64,000 nt of DNA from Brevibacillus sp042683565 (lineage in GTDB: Bacteria; Bacillota; Bacilli; Brevibacillales; Brevibacillaceae), in contig NZ_JBHUJW010000023.1 in NCBI RefSeq assembly GCF_042683565.1, forward strand, positions 269,340 to 333,339, given 5' to 3'. Positions 32,279-41,054 of this stretch are shown one piece after another. The notes beneath the pieces are model-generated. The model was not told the origin of the DNA. It saw nothing but the letters and a program-made list of their open reading frames with translations, and did no database searches. Numbering within the stretch: the stretch's first letter is position 1; the number at the start of each line of letters is the position of its first letter. Made by a program: the position numbers and the translations under genes.

Positions 32279-32890
32279 CTATACAATAAAAGCTGACATC
32301 GCACGCAGACCGATGTAAGTCACAACAACGAAGACAATCAAAGTGAAGTAAGTCGCAATACGCTGGGAACGCGGACCAACTGTAATCCCCCAGTGAACCA
32401 GGAACGACCAGATTCCGTTGGAGAAGTGGAACACGGTGCAGATGAGCCCGATCGTGTAGAACACAATCATGGCCGGGCTGCTGAAGATGTTCGCCATCAT
32501 GTCGAAGTCAACAGTCGCCCCCATTGCTTTTTGAATACGAGTTTCCCACACGTGCCATACAATGAAGATGAGCGTAATGATACCTGTTACCCGTTGCCAC
32601 AGGAACATATGGTTCCGGAAGTAGCCGAAGTTGCCTACGTTATGCTTTGCCTGGAATGCAATGTAGATACCGTAGATCGCGTGAAACAGGATCGGGATGT
32701 AGATGAAAACGAATTCAACTACTAATAGAATAGGAACGGATTCAATCGCGCCGACCGTAGAGTTGAAGGCTTCCGCTCCGCGGGTTGCTTGGTAGTTTGC
32801 TGTCAAGTGGAACAGCAAAAACAGCCCGATTGGAAACAAACCTAGAAGTGAATGAAGCTTGTGACTGAAAAAGCTATTGCCTTTCGCCAT
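32279..32890 (-). CDS. sdhC: Succinate dehydrogenase cytochrome b558 subunit
   Basis: The 203-residue protein has five hydrophobic segments, the layout of Bacillus SdhC with two b haems. Likely haem histidines lie in FSHKLHSLLG, LFLLFHLTANY, IPILFHAIYG, FIVWHVWE and TVFHFSNG. It anchors SdhAB and reduces menaquinone. The ATG at 32890 follows AAAGGGGGA. It is first in sdhCAB; its candidate promoter lies about 170 bases upstream. Confidence 0.96.
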   Translation of the reverse strand: MAKGNSFFSHKLHSLLGLFPIGLFLLFHLTANYQATRGAEAFNSTVGAIESVPILLVVEFVFIYIPILFHAIYGIYIAFQAKHNVGNFGYFRNHMFLWQRVTGIITLIFIVWHVWETRIQKAMGATVDFDMMANIFSSPAMIVFYTIGLICTVFHFSNGIWSFLVHWGITVGPRSQRIATYFTLIVFVVVTYIGLRAMSAFIV

Positions 32891-33205
32891 ACTATGGTCC
32901 CCCTTTCAAAGTATGTAACACTCATTTGATAGACCTTTCCCCCATATCCTAACCCATTGCCTCGCCCGTTAGACATGCATAATTCTCTCCAACATGCTGT
33001 CTGTTAACGTCGAAATGTGTCAGAACACGAAAAAAAGTTGGGCAAAACTTTGACCAAAACAATTGTACTCCTGTACTCGGAGAGCGTCAAGACAGTGAAT
33101 AGACTAAATCCATTGATAGATCAAACTTCCCTATGGAGTTATTTTCCTATTATTCTGTCATATTTTTCGCTGTTTCTCATAGTCTGGTACAGACAGGAGG
33201 GAAGC
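32891..33205. other. Divergent intergenic region between sdhC and yslB
   Basis: The 315 bases hold no gene. A minus-strand promoter for sdhCAB lies at 33062-33090. The yslB frame is open through part of the region (from 33017) but has no ribosome site before 33206. No convincing plus-strand promoter was identified. Confidence 0.5.
33062..33090 (-). promoter_or_regulatory. Candidate sigma-A promoter of sdhCAB
   Basis: On the minus strand TTGACG (33090-33085), 17 bases and TACAAT (33067-33062) match the consensus at five of six positions in each box. The leader to sdhC would be about 165 bases. Confidence 0.6.
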
Positions 33206-33655
33206 ATGATGAAAGAGACGGATCAACTGTCCGCCTTGCTGCCGCAAGAGTCTATCGCTTACGCTGAACGGATGAACATGCCATACCTTGGCTACCATCT
33301 GCTGCGAGAAACGCTCACGTCTGCCTTGCTCGGTGATAGCGAGAGCGCCATTCTATACTGGCTGGGAAAAGATATCGGGCAAAAGATCCCCGTCCAATCC
33401 CCCGCTGACGTCATCCTGACCTTCATGCGGCTCGGCCTCGGGCAGCTGGACATCATCGACCAGTCGGACCGGCGCATTCAGTACAAGCTCTCACACGCGA
33501 TATTCCCCTACATGTCCGAGCAGCGCCTGGGCTGTGCCTTGTCCCTGGAATGCGGAATCATCGCGGGAGCCCTCGAAAGGGCGAGCGGACGCGAGACGAC
33601 TGCCCAGCTTGTCCTGCAAGGTTCACGCGACATTCGCATCGTAGTTACTTCCTGA
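33206..33655 (+). CDS. yslB: YslB family protein (DUF2507)
   Basis: The 149-residue protein starts at the ATG at 33206 after CAGGAGGG. It belongs to the family of B. subtilis YslB, found beside sdhCAB and lysC in many Bacilli, with typical segments YLGYHLLRETLTSALLGDSESAILYWLGKDIGQ and CGIIAGALE. The fold is related to the V4R-type ligand domains. No catalytic residues are known and the biological role is unsettled. Divergent orientation from sdhC is conserved. Function remains unknown. Confidence 0.88.
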   Translation: MMKETDQLSALLPQESIAYAERMNMPYLGYHLLRETLTSALLGDSESAILYWLGKDIGQKIPVQSPADVILTFMRLGLGQLDIIDQSDRRIQYKLSHAIFPYMSEQRLGCALSLECGIIAGALERASGRETTAQLVLQGSRDIRIVVTS

Positions 33656-33693
33656 ACAGGCCGCTTGCTGCCCGGGCAGGGGAACATGGGAAT

Positions 33694-33720
33694 CCCCTCT
33701 TCCATAAACGGAAAGAGGGG
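33694..33720. terminator. Hairpin between convergent yslB and lysC
   Basis: CCCCTCTT (33694-33701) pairs with AAGAGGGG (33713-33720) around an 11-base loop. Neither side has a strong T-run (AAATATT on one side), so termination is plausible but weakly supported. Confidence 0.4.
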
Positions 33721-33754
33721 AAATATTGCCAGCAGCAATATCGCAGCGTACCGA

Positions 33755-34261
33755 TTACAATCCGTGCACGACCGCTGTCGTTTCCACATCCAGCCCATAG
33801 GCAGTATGCAGGCTGCGAACGGCCAACTCAGTCAAAGCGGCAGGAATGACGCAGGAGACCTTGATGTCCGAAGTCGATACCATTTTAATAGAAATTCCCT
33901 GCTCGGCCAGCACGCGGAACATCTCTGCGGCAACGCCCGGATTGTTCACCATGCCGGAACCGACGATCGATACTTTGGTCAAGCCTTCCTCGTGCTCGAT
34001 TTTTTCAAACCCGAGCGATTCCTTATGGGCAGCAAGCGTGTCCAGCGTCTTTTTCAGATCATCCGATGCCACTGTAAACGAGATGTTCGTAACCTCCGCA
34101 TCGAATGAGCTTTGGATAATGATGTCCACGTTGACCTGATGATCGGCCAATGTATTGAACAGGCGAGAGAGGGTCCCTACCTTCGCCGGCATCCCGAATA
34201 CCGTAACCTTTGCGACATCCTCGTCATGCGCGACTCCACTTACCACTCTTCCAGTTTCCAT
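33755..34261 (-). CDS. lysC: Aspartokinase II beta subunit (internal in-frame start)
   Basis: Inside lysC the ATG at 34261 is preceded by AGGAGGTTGCCAAC, an ideal ribosome site. Translation from here gives the two C-terminal ACT domains alone (168 residues). B. subtilis aspartokinase II is known to be an alpha2-beta2 enzyme whose beta chain starts at the same place in the alpha chain. The beta subunit binds lysine. The call rests on this conserved internal site. Confidence 0.7.
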   Translation of the reverse strand: METGRVVSGVAHDEDVAKVTVFGMPAKVGTLSRLFNTLADHQVNVDIIIQSSFDAEVTNISFTVASDDLKKTLDTLAAHKESLGFEKIEHEEGLTKVSIVGSGMVNNPGVAAEMFRVLAEQGISIKMVSTSDIKVSCVIPAALTELAVRSLHTAYGLDVETTAVVHGL

Positions 34262-34996
34262 GTTGGCAACCTCCTCTACGTACGTACCATCTTCAGCAGT
34301 AAAGCTGGAGCGGACGACCAGCCGTACCTTGTATTTTTTCGCAGCTTCCACCGAACGCGGATGCAGGACGCCTGCCCCGAGATTGGCCAGCTCCAGCATC
34401 TCGTCGTACGAAATACTGTCCAGCTTCCGCGCGGCCGGAACGACCCGCGGATCAGCCGTGTACACGCCGGACACGTCTGTGAAAATCTCACATTTGTCCG
34501 CATTCAGGCTCGCAGCCAAAGCCACCGCCGACGTATCGGAACCGCCGCGCCCCAGCGTCGTGATCTCGCCCGTGTCGCTGATTCCCTGGAAGCCCGCCAC
34601 GATCACGACGCGGCCGCGCCCGAGCTCGGACTGGATGCGCTGTGTGTCAATTTGCTGAATGCGCGCTTTCCCATGGATGGACTCGGTCGTAATGCCTGCC
34701 TGCCAGCCGGTCAACGAAATCGCATCGTAGCCTTTCGTGTGCAGCGCCATCGACAGCAGCGCGATCGATACCTGTTCCCCCGTGGTCAGCAGCATATCCA
34801 TCTCGCGCTCGGACGGGTAGGCGGTAATCTGTTTTGCCATATCCACCAGCACGTCTGTCGATTTGCCCATCGCCGAGACGACGACGACGATGTCATGTCC
34901 TTCTTCTTTATAACTGATAATTCGGTCCGCTACTCGCAAAATTCGCTCAATGGTTCCAACGGAGGTTCCCCCGTATTTTTGCACGATCAACCCCAT
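33755..34996 (-). CDS. lysC: Aspartokinase II, lysine-sensitive (LysC)
   Basis: The 413-residue enzyme has the kinase start IVQKYGGTSVG, the aspartate-binding TTLGRGGSDTSAVALAA, and two C-terminal ACT domains that bind lysine. It phosphorylates aspartate, the first step to lysine, threonine, methionine and diaminopimelate. The ATG at 34996 follows GGGAGAG. Met246, in VANMETGRVV, is preceded by a perfect AGGAGG eight bases upstream, giving a 168-residue beta subunit as in B. subtilis. Expression is controlled by a lysine riboswitch upstream. The gene sits convergent to yslB and downstream of uvrC. Confidence 0.95.
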   Translation of the reverse strand: MGLIVQKYGGTSVGTIERILRVADRIISYKEEGHDIVVVVSAMGKSTDVLVDMAKQITAYPSEREMDMLLTTGEQVSIALLSMALHTKGYDAISLTGWQAGITTESIHGKARIQQIDTQRIQSELGRGRVVIVAGFQGISDTGEITTLGRGGSDTSAVALAASLNADKCEIFTDVSGVYTADPRVVPAARKLDSISYDEMLELANLGAGVLHPRSVEAAKKYKVRLVVRSSFTAEDGTYVEEVANMETGRVVSGVAHDEDVAKVTVFGMPAKVGTLSRLFNTLADHQVNVDIIIQSSFDAEVTNISFTVASDDLKKTLDTLAAHKESLGFEKIEHEEGLTKVSIVGSGMVNNPGVAAEMFRVLAEQGISIKMVSTSDIKVSCVIPAALTELAVRSLHTAYGLDVETTAVVHGL

Positions 34997-35108
34997 GAGG
35001 CTTCTCTCCCTTTTCCTGTTATCCAGTTCTTCGCTGATCTTGATCCACTCGTATGGTACTCTTTTTTCTCTATGTTCATTCTGCGCTTGTATGCTTTCTT
35101 CCTATGTG

Positions 35109-35145
35109 AAAAAGGCACCGACGAGGAAAAGTACCTGCCGCTGCC
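35109..35145 (-). terminator. Riboswitch-controlled terminator upstream of lysC
   Basis: On the minus strand GGCAGCGGCAGG and CCTCGTCGGTGCC form an imperfect stem around TACTTTT, followed by TTTTTC. It lies 93 bases after the aptamer and 113 bases before lysC, where an expression platform is expected. Confidence 0.6.
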
Positions 35146-35237
35146 TATTGTTTCGACATCCCGGTTCCTCCCTTCCAATACACGCGGACAGCGCACAGCA
35201 CGACAACACCATACGTCATGACTCACACTGGCACACC

Positions 35238-35421
35238 GTGAGATAGCACTCCATCTGGCAACTGGTGATTGCACAGATGACAGTCCTGCGCTTGTTCAAC
35301 GCAGACCCAGCATGGAGGAAGGCGGGTCCCTCTCCACACTTCGGCGAATTCCCCTTTCCCAATCCCTTCACAGACACCCGATCTCCGGGAGGTACTCTTG
35401 GTTTTCGCGCCTCTACCTCAC
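35238..35421 (-). promoter_or_regulatory. Lysine riboswitch (L-box)
   Basis: On the minus strand the RNA shows the ordered L-box core: GTGAGGTAGAGGCGCGA, AAGAGTA, GAAGGGATTG, AAAGGGGAATTCGCCGAAG, GGACTGTCATC, and GGAGTGCTATCTCAC. The P1 helix forms between GTGAGGTAG (35421-35413) and CTATCTCAC (35246-35238). Bound lysine would favour the downstream terminator and reduce lysC expression. Bases 35422-35508 hold the promoter; the rest of the 512-base gap is the expression platform. Confidence 0.92.
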
Positions 35422-35461
35422 TCCATCATGGAAGTGAGGCTAACTATTCTGTTTGAATCGG

Positions 35462-35490
35462 ATTATATCACGGACAGGGGAGCGGTTCAA
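35462..35490 (-). promoter_or_regulatory. Sigma-A promoter of lysC
   Basis: On the minus strand TTGAAC (35490-35485), 17 bases and a perfect TATAAT (35467-35462) precede the riboswitch by about 40 bases, and lie just after the uvrC stop. Confidence 0.8.
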
Positions 35491-35508
35491 TTCCTTTTTG
35501 CCCAATCG

Positions 35509-37290
35509 TCACGATTCCAGCTTGCGCAGATGGGAAATGATCTGCTTGGCGAGCTTGTCGCCGATTCCCAGCTGCCGGAAGTCTTCCAGCGTCGCCTCCC
35601 GCATCTTTTGCAGGGAGCCGAAATGGGTAAACAACAGCTTGCGCCGCTTCTCGCCGATGCCCGGAATTTCGTCGAGCCGGGAGGAGAGCATCGTCTTCGT
35701 GCGGGACTGGCGGTGAAAGGTGATGGCAAAACGGTGCACCTCGTCCTGAACGCGCTGCAGAAGGTAAAATTCGTAGCTGTCCCGCTTCAGCTCCACAGGC
35801 TCGGGCGGGTCGCCGAACAAAAGCTGTGCTGTCTTGTGCTTTTCGTCCTTGGCGAGGCCGCAGACGGGAATGTACAGCCCCAGTTCGTTCTCCAGCACGT
35901 CCATCGCCGCACTGATCTGGCCCCTGCCCCCGTCGATGACGATCAGATCCGGCAGCGCGCCGTTTTCCTTCAGCAGGCGCGTGTAGCGGCGGCGAATGAC
36001 CTCCCGCATGGAGCCGTAGTCGTCCGGCCCCTCCACCGTCTTGATCTTGAACTTGCGATATTCCTTTTTATCCGGACGGCCATCGGTAAAGACGACCATC
36101 GCCGAGACCGGCTCCGTCCCCTGGATGTTCGAGTTGTCGAACGCCTCGATCCGGTGGGGAGTGCCGATGCCGAGAATGTGGCCCAGATTGTGGACGGCTT
36201 GAATGGTACGGGCGTCGTCCTTGGACATCAGTGCGAATTTTTCCTGCAGGGCGATTCTCGCGTTTTCCGCCGCCATCTGCACGAGCTCGCGCTTTTTGCC
36301 GCGTTTCGGGGCATGCACCTTGATTCCCAGCCACTCTCCCAAAAGCTCGGGGTCGCTGTTTTCGGGCAGCAGTACCTCCTTGGGCAGTGCATTTTGCTTG
36401 TCGTAATAAAACTGGGTGACGTACGACATGAAATCTTCCGCCTCCTCCCCGTAATACGGAAAGGAAGCCGTATCCCGCTCGATCATTTTGCCCTGGCGCA
36501 TGTAAAAGACCTGGACGCACATCCAGCCCTTTTCCACCGCATAGCCGATGATGTCTCTGTCGACCGTATCGGCCAGCGTGATCTTTTGCTTTTCCATGAC
36601 GGCTTCGATGCTCCTGATCTGATCGCGGTACTCCTTGGCGCGCTCAAATTCCATGCTCTCCGCAGCCTGCATCATCTTTTCCGTCAGCTGTCTCTTCATT
36701 TCCTCGTGGCCGCCGTCGAGAAACTTGCTGATCTCCTCGACGATCCGCTGGTTTTCCTCGTAAGGCACCTCCTGCACACAGGGAGCCAGACATTGCCCCA
36801 TATGATAGTAGAGACAGACCTGCTTTGGAAGCGTGCGGCACTTGCGCAGCGGGTACAGCCGGTCGAGCAGTTTTTTCACTTCCGAAGCTGCCCCCGCGTT
36901 CGGGTACGGGCCGAAATATCGCGCTTTGTCCTTGATGACCTTGCGGGTGATCTCCAGCCGGGGCTGCGCTTCATTCGTAATCTTGATATACGGATACGTC
37001 TTGTCGTCACGCAGCATGACGTTGTAGCGGGGGTTGTGCTGCTTGATGAGGTTGCACTCCAGAATGAGAGCCTCAATAGCGGAGGAGACGACGATATATT
37101 CAAAATCGACAATCTCGCTCACCAGAAGCTGTGTCTTTCCGTCGTGGCTGCCGGTGAAATATGATCGGACGCGGTTTTTCAGCACTTTGGCCTTGCCCAC
37201 GTAAATGATTTCGCCGTCCCTGTTCTTCATCAGGTAGCAGCCTGGCTTTTCTGGCAGTACAGCCAGTTTGTCTTTCAAGGAGCTGTTCAA
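35509..37290 (-). CDS. uvrC: UvrABC system protein C
   Basis: The 593-residue nuclease has the N-terminal GIY-YIG domain (GCYLMKNRDGEIIYVGKAK, residues 17-35), a UvrB-interacting UVR motif (about 205-240), the RNase H-like C-terminal nuclease domain (IEAFDNSNIQG, VIDGGRGQ), and a terminal helix-hairpin-helix (IPGIGEKRRKLL). It makes both incisions in nucleotide excision repair. The TTG at 37290 follows AAAGGAGGGAG. Its position upstream of lysC and downstream of trxA (with the liv operon between) parallels B. subtilis. Confidence 0.96.
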   Translation of the reverse strand: MNSSLKDKLAVLPEKPGCYLMKNRDGEIIYVGKAKVLKNRVRSYFTGSHDGKTQLLVSEIVDFEYIVVSSAIEALILECNLIKQHNPRYNVMLRDDKTYPYIKITNEAQPRLEITRKVIKDKARYFGPYPNAGAASEVKKLLDRLYPLRKCRTLPKQVCLYYHMGQCLAPCVQEVPYEENQRIVEEISKFLDGGHEEMKRQLTEKMMQAAESMEFERAKEYRDQIRSIEAVMEKQKITLADTVDRDIIGYAVEKGWMCVQVFYMRQGKMIERDTASFPYYGEEAEDFMSYVTQFYYDKQNALPKEVLLPENSDPELLGEWLGIKVHAPKRGKKRELVQMAAENARIALQEKFALMSKDDARTIQAVHNLGHILGIGTPHRIEAFDNSNIQGTEPVSAMVVFTDGRPDKKEYRKFKIKTVEGPDDYGSMREVIRRRYTRLLKENGALPDLIVIDGGRGQISAAMDVLENELGLYIPVCGLAKDEKHKTAQLLFGDPPEPVELKRDSYEFYLLQRVQDEVHRFAITFHRQSRTKTMLSSRLDEIPGIGEKRRKLLFTHFGSLQKMREATLEDFRQLGIGDKLAKQIISHLRKLES

Positions 37291-37433
37291 GGCTGCTCCC
37301 TCCTTTTACGCTTCATCATCATTGCAGTCCGGGCTTCAGTAGCCGGGGGCGGTCATGGGACGATGCGCCGCCTTCCTCATGCCTGGCGAAATAGGAATGT
37401 ACGTTCCACTTCCATGTTACCACGGATCAAAAG

Positions 37434-37470
37434 CGAAAAAAACTGCCGCACAGCTTGCATGCGACAGTTT
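37434..37470 (-). terminator. Terminator of the liv operon
   Basis: On the minus strand AAACTGTCGC and GCGGCAGTTT pair around CATGCAAGCT-type loop bases, followed by TTTTT. It is 28 bases after livF. Confidence 0.8.
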
Positions 37471-37498
37471 CTTCGGCAAATATCTCCCGTTTCGTTGC

Positions 37499-38212
37499 TT
37501 AATGCTTGCGGCCGCCCAGGTACGCCTCTTTTACCCGCTCATCGTTGAGCAGCGATTCGGCCGTGCCGTCGAGGACGATCTGCCCTGCTTCCAGCACGTA
37601 GCCGTAATCCGCGATCTTCAGCGCCTGCCTGACGTTTTGCTCGACGATCAGGATCGTGGTGCCTTCCGCATTGATTTGCTTGATGACCTTGAAAATATCG
37701 GCTACGACAATCGGCGCCAGACCCATGGAAGGCTCGTCCAGGAGCAGCAGCTTCGGGCGGGACATGAGCGCGCGGGCAATCGCCAGCATTTGCTGCTGCC
37801 CGCCGGACATCGTGCCGCCGAGCTGGGACAGACGTTCCTTCAAGATCGGGAACCAGGTCATCATCTTTTCCATGTCTTCCTTGATGCCTTGCGCATCGCT
37901 ACGCTGAAACGCCCCCATCTCCAGGTTTTCCAGCACGGTCATTTTCCCGAGGATGGCGCGGCCCTCCGGCACAAGCGCCAACCCTGCCTTCACGATCTGG
38001 TGCGGCCTTGCTCCGTCGATGCGCTGTCCGCAAAAGACGATGCTTCCGCTCTCGGGCTTGAGCTGTCCGGCGATTGTCCGCATGGTGGTCGTCTTGCCCG
38101 CGCCGTTCGCACCGATGAGGGAGACGATCTTGCCCTCCGGCACCTCCAGCGAAATGCCGCGGATGGCCTTGATCTGGCCATAGGAAGTCGTCAGGTTTTG
38201 GATACTGAGCAT
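37499..38212 (-). CDS. livF: Branched-chain amino acid ABC transporter ATPase LivF
   Basis: The 237-residue ATPase has Walker A GANGAGKTT, signature MSGGQQQMLAIARALMSRPKLL, and Walker B LLLDEPSMGLAPIVV; the SMGL variant is characteristic of LivF. The ATG at 38212 is the supported start; a frame extension to 38329 overlaps livG. It forms the cytoplasmic ATPase pair with LivG in a Leu/Ile/Val (HAAT-family) importer. It is last in the operon livJ-livH-livM-livG-livF. Confidence 0.92.
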   Translation of the reverse strand: MLSIQNLTTSYGQIKAIRGISLEVPEGKIVSLIGANGAGKTTTMRTIAGQLKPESGSIVFCGQRIDGARPHQIVKAGLALVPEGRAILGKMTVLENLEMGAFQRSDAQGIKEDMEKMMTWFPILKERLSQLGGTMSGGQQQMLAIARALMSRPKLLLLDEPSMGLAPIVVADIFKVIKQINAEGTTILIVEQNVRQALKIADYGYVLEAGQIVLDGTAESLLNDERVKEAYLGGRKH

Positions 38213-38214
38213 GC

Positions 38215-38976
38215 TTACTCCTCCTCCTTGCCGAGGTAGGCCTCGATCACGTCCGGATTGTTCTGGACCTCTGCGGGCGTGCCATCTGCGATCTTCACGC
38301 CAAAGTTGATGCAGACGACCTTGTCGCACAGGTTCATGACCAGTCCCATGTCGTGTTCGACCAACAGGACGGTGATGCCGTCGTCGCGAATTTTGCGCAC
38401 GAGTTCCATCAGGGCCGCCGTTTCGCTCTCGATCATCCCGGCGGCAGGCTCGTCCAGCAGCAGCAGTTTCGGCTCGGTAGCCAATGCCCGCGCGATTTCC
38501 AGGCGGCGCTGCTGACCGTATGCGAGTGTGTCAGAGCGTATGTCGCGCACGTCCGACAAGCCGACGAATTCGAGCAAGGCTTCCGCTTTTTTCTCCACCT
38601 CGCGCTCTTCCCTGCGCTGGCTCGGCGTTCTAAGCAGCGATGCCCAGAAGCCCGCCTTCATCCGCGAGTGGCAGCCGATCTTCACATTGTCCAGTGCGCT
38701 CATATGCCCGAACAGGCGAATGTTTTGAAAGGTACGGGCAATTCCCATCTCCGTAATCTTGTTGGGGGCTACCCCGTTCAGCGTCTGTCCGGCAAACGAG
38801 AACGTGCCGGTCGTCGGGGCAAAAATACCCGTCGCCATGTTAAAAATCGTTGTTTTTCCCGCTCCGTTCGGCCCGATCAAGCCGACGATCTCGCCTTCCC
38901 GCACGCCGAAGGAAACGTCGCGCAAGGCAGTGATCCCGCCGAAGCTTTTGCCTACGTTCGCAAGTTCCAGCAGCAC
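38215..38976 (-). CDS. livG: Branched-chain amino acid ABC transporter ATPase LivG
   Basis: The 253-residue ATPase has Walker A GPNGAGKTT, signature LAYGQQRRLEIARALATEPKLL and Walker B LLLDEPAAGM, as in LivG. The GTG at 38976 follows GGGAGGA by eight bases; an ATG at 39000 would overlap livM by 23 bases. It pairs with LivF and docks to LivH and LivM. Substrates of this family include branched-chain amino acids, urea and short amides, so Leu/Ile/Val transport is likely but not proven. Confidence 0.9.
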   Translation of the reverse strand: MLLELANVGKSFGGITALRDVSFGVREGEIVGLIGPNGAGKTTIFNMATGIFAPTTGTFSFAGQTLNGVAPNKITEMGIARTFQNIRLFGHMSALDNVKIGCHSRMKAGFWASLLRTPSQRREEREVEKKAEALLEFVGLSDVRDIRSDTLAYGQQRRLEIARALATEPKLLLLDEPAAGMIESETAALMELVRKIRDDGITVLLVEHDMGLVMNLCDKVVCINFGVKIADGTPAEVQNNPDVIEAYLGKEEE

Positions 38977-38977
38977 G

Positions 38978-39937
38978 TCACATTCCTCCCTTCGCTGCAT
39001 TTCCCGCTTTGCCTTTGCGGCGGCGTAGCAGCTTTTGGAACGTATCGGTTCCGATCAAGCCGTGCGGACGGAACGCCATCACACCGACCATGATCAAGCC
39101 GTACATGAGCATTTTGTACTCGGCAAGCCCGCGCAGCACTTCTGGCAGCGCCGTCAGCACCAGTGCGCCGAACAGAGGGCCCCAGACGACTTCGCTTCCG
39201 CCGATTACCGCATAGGACAAAATCTCTACGACTTTGTGATAGTTGAAATCGTCCGGAGTAATCGTCGTGGTGATATGGGCGTACAGGCCGCCGCACAGCC
39301 CTGCGAGCACCGATCCGATGATAAACGCGAGCATTTTGTAATAAGCCACTTGCAGCCCCATGGCGCGAGCGGCCGTCTCGTCCGCCTTGATCGCCTCGAA
39401 AGCCCGTCCCAGCCGCGAGCGGTTCAGACGCAGGGTGAGGAACAGCACGACGGCGAACAGCAAGAGCATGAAGACCAGGGTCGTCAATGCCTTCATCTGA
39501 ATGACGGAGATTCCCAGGCTCTGCGCCTTGAGGCCGATCGCCTTTTCAAAATCGTACAGGTAGTTACCGATCGACTTCAGACCCGTAAGTCCCAAAGCCC
39601 CGTTCGTCACCTTCATGTTCAGCAAAATGACGCGGATCACCTCGCCGAAGCCCAGCGTGGCAATGGCCAGATACAGGCCGTGCAGCTTCAGCGTCGGCGC
39701 TCCGATGAGCAATGCCACGATTCCCGCAGCCAAACCGCCGATCAGGATGGCGAGAAACAGCGGTACATCCGCCTGCTTGGACAAAATGCTGGCCGTAAAA
39801 GCACCGATGCTCATAAAACCGGCATGTCCGAGCGAAAGCTGTCCGGTCGACAGCGTGATATAGATGCTGATCGCGAGAATACTGTTGAGCAAAATAAACG
39901 TAAAAACCTGTAAATTATAAGGATTTAAAATATCCAT
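38978..39937 (-). CDS. livM: Branched-chain amino acid ABC transporter permease LivM
   Basis: The 319-residue membrane protein has 8-9 hydrophobic segments and the family motifs STGQLSLGHAGFMSIGAF near the N terminus and SRLGRAFEAIKADETAARAMG in the ATPase-docking loop. The ATG at 39937 follows GGGAGGTG; a GTG three codons earlier lies in that site. It forms the membrane channel with LivH. It overlaps nothing but is only one base from livG, which suggests tight coupling. Confidence 0.92.
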   Translation of the reverse strand: MDILNPYNLQVFTFILLNSILAISIYITLSTGQLSLGHAGFMSIGAFTASILSKQADVPLFLAILIGGLAAGIVALLIGAPTLKLHGLYLAIATLGFGEVIRVILLNMKVTNGALGLTGLKSIGNYLYDFEKAIGLKAQSLGISVIQMKALTTLVFMLLLFAVVLFLTLRLNRSRLGRAFEAIKADETAARAMGLQVAYYKMLAFIIGSVLAGLCGGLYAHITTTITPDDFNYHKVVEILSYAVIGGSEVVWGPLFGALVLTALPEVLRGLAEYKMLMYGLIMVGVMAFRPHGLIGTDTFQKLLRRRKGKAGNAAKGGM

Positions 39938-39951
39938 GGCACACACCTCCC

Positions 39952-40818
39952 TTACGCTTTGCGTCCAAATAGTCCTTCCGGTTTCAGCAGCAAAATCACG
40001 ATAATCAGGCCGAACGCAACGGCATCCCGGTAAGAAGAATCACCATAGGCGACGGTAAACACTTCGATTACCCCGAGCAGCACGCCGCATACCATGGCAC
40101 CCGGAATGCTGCCGACACCGCCGAGAATCAGGACCGCCAACCCTTTGAAGCCAAGGGTCATCCCCATCGTGGGAATCAGGGCAGAGTAAGCCATTCCGAT
40201 CAAAATTCCGGCTACTCCCCCGAGGGCAGACGCAAGCATGACAGTAATGATGATGACCATGTTCGTATTGATGCCCAGAATGTTGGCAGTATCCGTATTT
40301 TCCGCCGTAGCCCGGATCGCTTTGCCCATCTTTGTCTTTTGAATCCAGAAGTGCAGGACAAACATCAGAATCACGGAAATGCCGAGAATGACGAGATCGA
40401 CGCCGCGAATTTGAATGACGCCCAAATCGAACGGCTTGTCCCCGAACGTCTGCGGAAAGGCCCGGCTGTCAGCGCCAAACAGCTTGTGCATGGCCTCTTC
40501 CACGAGAATGGCAAAGCCGATCGTGCTGATCAAGGACGCCAAATGGGGGACGTTCTTTTTACGGAGCGGGCGCAGCGCCGCAAACTCCAGAATCAGTCCC
40601 AGGATGGCCGAGACGACGATGGACACTATGAGTGCAACTCCGAGCGGCATCTGCATGCTCGTCATCAGGACGAGTCCGACCAGCGAGCCGAATATGAAAA
40701 TTTGACCATGCGCCATATTGATGATGCCGAGGACACCGAAAATGAGCGTGTATCCCAAAGCGATCAAGGAGTACGTGCTGCCGACTGTCAAGCCATTGAC
40801 TAATTGCTGCCAAAACAA
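39952..40818 (-). CDS. livH: Branched-chain amino acid ABC transporter permease LivH
   Basis: The 288-residue permease has LTVGSTYSLIALGYTLIFGVLGIINMAHGQ, the LivH signature, and the docking loop TKMGKAIRATAENTDTANILGI. The preferred start is the TTG at 40818 with GAGGTG six bases upstream; the frame runs on to 40899 without support. Length matches LivH (about 290). It is separated from livJ by 236 bases containing two hairpins, which may lower expression of the membrane parts relative to the binding protein. Confidence 0.9.
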   Translation of the reverse strand: MFWQQLVNGLTVGSTYSLIALGYTLIFGVLGIINMAHGQIFIFGSLVGLVLMTSMQMPLGVALIVSIVVSAILGLILEFAALRPLRKKNVPHLASLISTIGFAILVEEAMHKLFGADSRAFPQTFGDKPFDLGVIQIRGVDLVILGISVILMFVLHFWIQKTKMGKAIRATAENTDTANILGINTNMVIIITVMLASALGGVAGILIGMAYSALIPTMGMTLGFKGLAVLILGGVGSIPGAMVCGVLLGVIEVFTVAYGDSSYRDAVAFGLIIVILLLKPEGLFGRKA

Positions 40819-40954
40819 CTGCCTCACCTCACTGTAAAATGCTTTCCTGATTGGGAAAACGCACTCCCGAAGGCTGTGGAGACCGCTTCGCCGCGGCAAG
40901 TTATTCTCGCTGGATCAGCAAGCGAAAGCTCGGCGTTTATGCTTCCTGATCCAG

Positions 40955-40989
40955 TTAGAAAACTTGGCTCCGCCACATTGGACGGAGCC
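40955..40989 (-). terminator. Hairpin in the livJ-livH gap (partial terminator)
   Basis: On the minus strand GGCTCCG and CGGAGCC form a perfect 7-bp stem around a 10-base loop, followed by AAGTTTTCT. It lies inside the operon and may act as a leaky terminator after livJ. Confidence 0.55.
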
Positions 40990-41027
40990 CTTCCTTGCTT
41001 GCGGGACGTGCGTTTCTTTCTAAAGGA

Positions 41028-41050
41028 CAGCCCGGGAATCCCCGGGCAGC
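41028..41050 (-). terminator. First hairpin after livJ
   Basis: GCCCGGG and CCCGGGC form a perfect 7-bp stem with a 4-base loop, 7 bases after the livJ stop. TGTCCTTT follows on the minus strand, a weak T-tract. It may protect the livJ message from decay. Confidence 0.55.
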
Positions 41051-41054
41051 ATCT

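Noticed and set aside
30488..32296. 602-codon plus-strand frame
   Set aside because: It is antisense to sdhA.
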